Below are positions 6,491 through 9,890 of a DNA stretch of 9,890 nt, piece by piece (the stretch's first letter is position 1; each line of letters starts with the position of its first letter). The stretch lies in the NCBI GenBank assembly GCA_023139715.1, contig JAGLNB010000107.1:1-9890 (forward strand), given 5' to 3'. The translations under genes were made by a program, and so were the position numbers. Below the pieces are notes generated by a model, which had not been told where the DNA came from, ran no database searches, and saw nothing but the letters and a program-made list of their open reading frames with translations. This DNA comes from Planctomycetota bacterium (lineage in GTDB: Bacteria; Planctomycetota; Phycisphaerae; Sedimentisphaerales; Anaerobacaceae).

Positions 6491-6575
6491 ATCTTTTTGA
6501 TTCTGGCCTGCGTCAGACAAAAGCCGCCTTATCCACCAATAAGGCTCATTTGTCTTCCTTGTCAGAAATCAAAAG
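6491..6575. repeat. Long imperfect inverted repeat of about 85 bases after fliK
   Basis: Three nested arms pair in order: a CTTTTTGATT-CTG arm (from 6493) with its near-complement at 6563-6575, AGACAAA (6515-6521) with TTTGTCT (6549-6555), and GCCTTAT (6526-6532) with ATAAGGC (6539-6545) around a six-base loop. It lies about 100 bases after the fliK stop. No T-run follows on either strand, so it is not a standard intrinsic terminator. It could protect the fliK mRNA 3' end, encode a structured RNA, or be a dispersed repeat; the sequence alone does not decide. Confidence 0.55.
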
Positions 6576-6640
6576 TCTTCTACCTGTCGCTCAAAAGCAA
6601 TTATTATAGCTGCCATTAATTTTTTGGTGGGCAAACCATA

Positions 6641-6678
6641 TTTTCACATTTTTTTTAGTTTTTTTCACATTTTTTTTT
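6641..6678. repeat. Phased T-tracts with duplicated TTTTCACATT motif
   Basis: CACA followed by a run of eight or nine T occurs twice, 21 bases apart (CACA at 6645 and 6666), with a T7 run between. The three T-runs (6649-6656, 6659-6665, 6670-6678) recur at roughly one helical turn, the arrangement that gives intrinsic DNA curvature. They lie about 90 bases upstream of the flagellin promoter candidate and may act as an upstream activating or bending element (inference). Confidence 0.4.
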
Positions 6679-6724
6679 GTGCAATCTCCAATTTTAGCTT
6701 TTGGAACGATGTCATTATAGGTCC

Positions 6725-6756
6725 CTTAATTTTAGGCCTGTTTTAGCCAAATTAAG
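6725..6756. repeat. Perfect-arm hairpin or operator upstream of the flagellin promoter
   Basis: CTTAATTT plus GGC on the left (6725-6737, separated by TA) pairs with GCC plus AAATTAAG on the right (6746-6756) around an eight-base loop. No T-run follows. It ends five bases before the -35 of the sigma-28-like promoter, so as DNA it could be a regulator site; CCCTTAA recurs just after it (6758-6763). Confidence 0.4.
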
Positions 6757-6760
6757 CCCT

Positions 6761-6786
6761 TAAGTCCTCACTTTTCCAAGCGATAA
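6761..6786 (+). promoter_or_regulatory. Sigma-28 (FliA)-like promoter of the flagellin gene
   Basis: TAAG, 14 bases, then AGCGATAA resembles the flagellar sigma consensus TAAA-N15-GCCGATAA: three of four bases in the -35 and six of eight in the -10, including CGATAA. Initiation would be near 6793, leaving a leader of about 107 bases. Flagellin genes are the classical target of this sigma factor. The match is good but not perfect. Confidence 0.5.
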
Positions 6787-6802
6787 TGGCCAACAGAAGG
6801 CA
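6787..6802 (+). promoter_or_regulatory. Alternative sigma-54-like element before flagellin
   Basis: TGGCCAACAGAAGGCA keeps TGGC, GCA and the exact ten-base gap between GG and GC, but not the TT of the -12 block. It directly abuts the sigma-28-like -10 element. Another GG-N10-GC match occurs by chance in the leader (6849-6862), so this one is weak. Confidence 0.22.
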
Positions 6803-6822
6803 AGCTTTCCCACCGTTTTGGG

Positions 6823-6863
6823 TTGGACGCCGGAAATTGGACAAAGAGGGCTCAATCCGAGCC
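6823..6863 (+). promoter_or_regulatory. Structured flagellin mRNA leader with GGA repeats and a small hairpin
   Basis: GGA recurs at exactly seven-base steps (6825, 6832, 6839), with the hexamer TTGGAC duplicated at 6823 and 6837. A five-pair hairpin, GGCTC/GAGCC, follows (6849-6863), and the ribosome site AAGGAG (6887-6892) has a fourth GGA. GGA is the core of CsrA/RsmA binding sites, and flagellin mRNA is a known CsrA target in Bacillus. Control by CsrA is an inference here; neither csrA nor fliW is in the window. Confidence 0.3.
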
Positions 6864-6899
6864 GGGAAAAAATTTGGGGTTTTTTTAAGGAGTTAAAAC

Positions 6900-7709
6900 A
6901 TGTTAGCAATTAAGAGTAACATTATGGCATCAAACGCAGCTCGTCACTTGGGTAAGAGCTACGATGCACTGTCGCAGTCAGTTGAAAGACTGTCTTCCGG
7001 CTTACGCATCAACAGTGCCAAAGACGATGCAGCAGGTCTGGCTGTTCGTGAATTAATGCGTGCCGACATTGCTGTACTTCAGCAGGGTGGCCGTAACGTT
7101 CAGGACGGAATCAGTATGCTGCAGACAATGGAAGGTGCTATGGCAACAATCGATGATGCTTTAATCCGTATGAAGCAATTAGCTGAGCAGGCATCTACAG
7201 GTTCTTATTCCGACGCACAGCGGACCATTATGAATAATGAGTTCGGCGAAATGGCCAACGAAATCGAGCGTATCGCAGGAGCTACCAAGTTTAATGGTAT
7301 CGCAATGCTTGATAATTCAGCATCAGTTTCGATTCACTTCGGTGATTTGACAGATAAGATAGACATTAGTGGTGCTGACATGACAAAGACAGGTCTTGGA
7401 ATTGATGAGCTTGCAATCAGCACGGCAGACAGTGCTAAGGCATCTCTTGCAACTCTCGATAGCGCAATCAACGACAAAGATACAGCTCGTGCAGCATTCG
7501 GTTACAAGATGAACCGTCTCGAGAGCACAGTATCAGTGCTCAACATTCAAGCTGAAAATCTGATGACAGCTGAATCACGTATATCAGATGTTGATGTTGC
7601 AACTGAGATGGCATCGATGACAAGAAATCAGGTATTGGCACAAGCTGGCGTATCAATGCTTGCTCAAGCCAACGCTATGCCTCAGATGGCATTGACACTA
7701 CTTGGCTAA
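6900..7709 (+). CDS. fliC: Flagellin, flagellar filament protein (short, D0/D1 only)
   Basis: Flagellin is exported by the flagellar type III system and polymerises into the filament. The 269-residue product is short against the 490-500 of enteric flagellins: it keeps both helical terminal domains and has almost no outer D2/D3 region. The N-terminal half includes LSQSVERLSSGLRINSAKDDAAGLA (about 25-49), the signature flagellin helix, and IRMKQLAEQASTGSYSDAQR (about 88-107). The middle (about 137-180) is only a short link. The C-terminal half holds GYKMNRLESTVSVLNIQAEN, then SRISDVDVATEMASMTRNQV and the end MALTLLG. Three features support the ATG at 6900: a strong AAGGAG seven bases upstream, the canonical N-terminus, and no alternative start. 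Codon choice looks more selected (CGT, ATC, CTT) than in neighbours, as fits high expression. The symbol follows the family, since the true paralogue name is unknown. Confidence 0.97.
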   Translation: MLAIKSNIMASNAARHLGKSYDALSQSVERLSSGLRINSAKDDAAGLAVRELMRADIAVLQQGGRNVQDGISMLQTMEGAMATIDDALIRMKQLAEQASTGSYSDAQRTIMNNEFGEMANEIERIAGATKFNGIAMLDNSASVSIHFGDLTDKIDISGADMTKTGLGIDELAISTADSAKASLATLDSAINDKDTARAAFGYKMNRLESTVSVLNIQAENLMTAESRISDVDVATEMASMTRNQVLAQAGVSMLAQANAMPQMALTLLG

Positions 7710-7744
7710 TAAATAAACATCTGAAGATTTAAACAACAATTGCC

Positions 7745-7802
7745 TGTAAGGGAGATGGCTGTATAAACGAACGAAATAACAAACAACAGTCATCTCCCTA
7801 CA
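7745..7802. repeat. Long stem-loop after the flagellin gene
   Basis: GGGAGATG (7750-7757) pairs with CATCTCCC (7791-7798); a G-T wobble, then CTGT (7759-7762) with ACAG (7786-7789), and the outer TGTA with TACA (one bulged A), extend the stem to about 16 pairs around a loop of 23 bases. No T-run follows it. It sits 36 bases after the flagellin stop and probably stabilises the mRNA end or slows read-through into fliS (inference). Confidence 0.5.
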
Positions 7803-7889
7803 TATGAATGCATTCGGATTGTCGAGTAAAGAAGTTTTAATAGTATTGTTATTTTATTATTGTTTGTAGTTTTTTACCGGAATGGAGAG

Positions 7890-7919
7890 TAAAGCCCAGT
7901 TGTGGTCAGTGGGGCTTTA
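7890..7919 (+). promoter_or_regulatory. Hairpin in the fliS leader
   Basis: TAAAGCCC (7890-7897) pairs perfectly with GGGCTTTA (7912-7919) over eight bases around a 14-base loop. It ends nine bases before the ribosome site GGAG (7929-7932) of fliS, leaving that site free. It may modulate fliS output or mark an mRNA processing point. No T-run is present, so it is not a standard terminator. Confidence 0.45.
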
Positions 7920-7939
7920 AACATTAACGGAGTGATGGC

Positions 7940-8299
7940 ATGAACAAAGTTAGCGCATATCAAAATACCGCAGTTACTACGCAAAGCAAAGGTCGATTAA
8001 TCGTTCTGCTCTACGAAGGTGCAATAAAATTTATGAAGCTGGCAATTCAGAATCTGGAGGCCGGCAACTATGAAGAAAAAGGGCGATATATCATTAAAGC
8101 CCAGGATATAATCAACGAACTAAATACCATTCTGGATATGGAAGCTGGTGGTGAAATCGCAACCAATCTTCGCAATCTTTACTGCTTTATGAGCAGCCAC
8201 CTTTCTGAGGCAAATGCCAAACGTGACCCACAGATGATTCGTGAAGTAATCAAAATGATGGAAGAGCTTAATGAAAGCTGGAAGGCCATTGTTACTTAG
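7940..8299 (+). CDS. fliS: FliS, flagellin export chaperone
   Basis: FliS binds the disordered C-terminus of flagellin in the cytoplasm, keeps it unpolymerised and delivers it to the export gate. The 119-residue length fits the family (about 125-135). The N-terminus has the signature YQNTAVTTQSKGRLIVLLYE (residues 7-26), then GAIKFMKLAI. The rest is helical, with KAQDIINELNTILDMEAGGE (about 53-72), IATNLRNLYCFMSSHL and EANAKRD, matching the family pattern. Start choice: GGAG lies seven bases before the ATG. A two-codon frame, ATG GCA TGA (7935-7943), overlaps the start. The gene lies 230 bases after flagellin, and it overlaps the end of the convergent mnmG by eight bases. Confidence 0.94.
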   Translation: MNKVSAYQNTAVTTQSKGRLIVLLYEGAIKFMKLAIQNLEAGNYEEKGRYIIKAQDIINELNTILDMEAGGEIATNLRNLYCFMSSHLSEANAKRDPQMIREVIKMMEELNESWKAIVT

Positions 8300-9890
8300 C
8301 CGGATAAAGGTCTTTCTGATTTTTGTTATCGGATTTTTTTTTTAGGTGTATTTGTATCACTGTGATATCAGCCGGCGTTATGCCGCCTAATCGGCTTGCT
8401 TGTCCCAGCGTACCCGGCCTAAAAGCTAATAGTTTTTCTCTTGCTTCAGAGCGAAGATGCATAATTTCATTGTAGTCAAGTTCTACGGATAATTTTACAT
8501 TTTCAAGATTGCCCATGTTTTTTACGAGCCGTTGTTGTTTTATTAGATAACCTTCATATTTCGCATCAATGATAGCTGCCTCTACTACATCGTTGTCAAT
8601 CTTCATCGCTTTAATGTCGGGATTATTTACAAGTATCTCAGCGAGCTTGTTGTTTGGTTGCCGGAGCTGATGCCAGCTGCTCAAACCATTTGAAGGTATG
8701 TCATTGAGATAGTTTTTAAGTTTACTGATGTTATTTGATTTTTCCTGGAATTTTTGCCAGCGATTTTCATCGACGATTCCGATTTGTTTGCCGAGAGGCG
8801 TTAATCTTCTATCTGCGTTGTCAGCTCGTAGCGACAGTCGAAATTCAGCCCTTGAAGTGAACATTCGATATGGTTCATCGATGTTTTTTGTGAGAAGGTC
8901 ATCAATCATCACCCCTATATACGCCTGGTTTCTGTTGAGTATGACAGGTTCGATATTCTGCATTTTTCTAACTGCATTAAATCCGGCTAAGAGTCCTTGT
9001 CCCGCTGCCTCTTCGTAGCCGCTGGTTCCGTTTATTTGACCTGCGAGAAAAAGGCCAGATATTTTTTTTGTTTCCAGGTTGTTCTTTAATTGAATTGGCG
9101 GACAATAATCGTATTCGATTGCATAGGCATAATGTATTATTTTTGCATTTTCTGTTCCTCGCAGTAGTTTCAGCATTTGCTCTTGTATATTTTTGGGTAC
9201 GGATGTGCTGATACCGTTGCAGTAGATTGTGTTAATTTTTTCCTCTTCTGGCTCCAAAAACACCTGATGTCTTTTTTTATCCGCAAAGCGAACTATTTTA
9301 CTTTCAATGCTTGGGCAGTATCTTGGACCAGTTGAATTTATTTGGCCTGTATAAAGTGGTGCCTTATCAAGGTTGTCTCTTAGCAGGTTGTGAATTTTTT
9401 CATTGGTATATGTTATCCAGCAGGGCACTTGTTTTTTGCTTATTGATTTATTTAAGAATGAAAATGGCTTTGGATTTTCATCGCCGCATTGAATTTCAAG
9501 TTTGTCAAAATCAACTGTTGATGCGTCCAGCCGTGGCGGTGTTCCCGTTTTTAATCGTTTTAGTGTCAGGCCGGCTTTTTCAAGAGAATTTGAAAGTTCT
9601 TCACTGGCCGGTTCTCCACGCCGTCCGCCTTTGAATTGTTCGGTTCCGGTGTGCATTAATCCTCTGAGAAATGTACCAGTTGTTACAATAGTCGTTTCTG
9701 TTTTGTATGTTGAGCCGTCTTTGCATTTGACAGCTTTTACTTTATTGTCCTCGATGATTATATCTGTAGCCATCGCTTCGATTATGGTCAGGTTGTCAAT
9801 TTGTTCGAGCGTTTGCCGCATAAAAATAGCGTATTTATATTTATCTGCCTGTGCTCTTGGAGCGTGTACCGCAGGCCCCTTTGAGCTGTT
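8292..9890 (-). CDS. mnmG: MnmG (GidA), tRNA uridine-5-carboxymethylaminomethyl modification enzyme (partial, N-terminus beyond right edge)
   Basis: MnmG, with the GTPase MnmE, installs the (c)mnm5 group at wobble uridine 34 of certain tRNAs, using FAD, NADH and methylene-tetrahydrofolate. The frame runs open from the right edge to a TAA at 8292-8294, 532 residues; about 95 N-terminal residues with the FAD-binding GxGxxG are missing. The fragment starts NSSKGPAVHAPRAQADKYKY, which matches E. coli NASKGPAVRATRAQADR. Further motifs are TTIVTTGTFLRGLMHTG, KRLKTGTPPRLD, the two expected cysteines in PCWITYTNEK and RYCPSIESKIVRFADKKRH, FLAGQINGTSGYEEAAGQGL, and the C-terminal RPGTLGQASRLGGITPADI. 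No frameshift is seen. It converges on fliS with an eight-base overlap and no terminator between. It is not part of the flagellar pathway, though mnmG mutants in some bacteria have pleiotropic effects. Confidence 0.96.
   Translation of the reverse strand, partial: NSSKGPAVHAPRAQADKYKYAIFMRQTLEQIDNLTIIEAMATDIIIEDNKVKAVKCKDGSTYKTETTIVTTGTFLRGLMHTGTEQFKGGRRGEPASEELSNSLEKAGLTLKRLKTGTPPRLDASTVDFDKLEIQCGDENPKPFSFLNKSISKKQVPCWITYTNEKIHNLLRDNLDKAPLYTGQINSTGPRYCPSIESKIVRFADKKRHQVFLEPEEEKINTIYCNGISTSVPKNIQEQMLKLLRGTENAKIIHYAYAIEYDYCPPIQLKNNLETKKISGLFLAGQINGTSGYEEAAGQGLLAGFNAVRKMQNIEPVILNRNQAYIGVMIDDLLTKNIDEPYRMFTSRAEFRLSLRADNADRRLTPLGKQIGIVDENRWQKFQEKSNNISKLKNYLNDIPSNGLSSWHQLRQPNNKLAEILVNNPDIKAMKIDNDVVEAAIIDAKYEGYLIKQQRLVKNMGNLENVKLSVELDYNEIMHLRSEAREKLLAFRPGTLGQASRLGGITPADITVIQIHLKKKSDNKNQKDLYPAK

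Noticed and set aside
6849..6862. A GG-N10-GC match that could be read as another sigma-54 promoter
   Set aside because: It falls on the GGCTC/GAGCC hairpin and lacks the TT of the -12 block; such matches arise by chance in this G-rich leader.
6392..6899. A hidden gene in the 508-base gap between fliK and flagellin
   Set aside because: No convincing frame with a ribosome site is present. The region is taken up by hairpins, T-tracts and promoter elements.
8728..9018. A 96-residue plus-strand frame inside mnmG
   Set aside because: It is antisense to the conserved MnmG core with no ribosome site or recognisable domain.

Overview
The window is a flagellar gene cluster from a moderately AT-rich, flagellated bacterium. 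Two flagellar transcription units diverge from one intergenic region, and the tRNA-modification gene mnmG converges on them from the right edge. The split rod/MS-ring/switch operon, the SD-led starts, the clear sigma-54 promoter and the short D0/D1-type flagellin would fit a Planctomycetota-like lineage (for example Phycisphaerae). That placement is an inference from general resemblance, not from any marker in the window.

Layout. Positions 1-4260 (minus strand) hold flgB-flgC-fliE-fliF-fliG-fliH, with fliH cut by the left edge. The order is the classical one for building the proximal rod, the rod/MS-ring adaptor, the MS ring, the C-ring rotor protein and the export ATPase regulator. A near-consensus sigma-54 promoter (4321-4335) sits about 50 bases before flgB. 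Positions 4261-4735 are a divergent control region with helically phased repeats, a possible small RNA gene, a three-part alternating hairpin, and a second, weaker sigma-54 element (4687-4702) facing right. Positions 4736-6391 encode a long, low-complexity FliK-type hook-length protein. Positions 6392-6899 are non-coding and hold a long imperfect hairpin, phased T-tracts, a second hairpin, a sigma-28-like promoter and a structured leader. Flagellin (6900-7709) and its export chaperone FliS (7940-8299) follow, separated by two stem-loops. mnmG (8292-9890, minus) overlaps the end of fliS by 8 bases and runs off the right edge.

How the parts work together. FliF forms the MS ring in the membrane, FliE joins it to the FlgB/FlgC proximal rod, FliG sits on its cytoplasmic face to receive torque, and FliH couples the export ATPase to the gate. 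FliK measures the hook and switches export specificity, after which flagellin is exported with the help of FliS. The promoters suggest a hierarchy: sigma-54 for the early and middle genes and a sigma-28-like element for flagellin. All core genes are of recognised families. The less explained material is the regulatory DNA between them and the unusual torque-helix residues of FliG. I saw no mobile element, CRISPR array, tRNA or rRNA.
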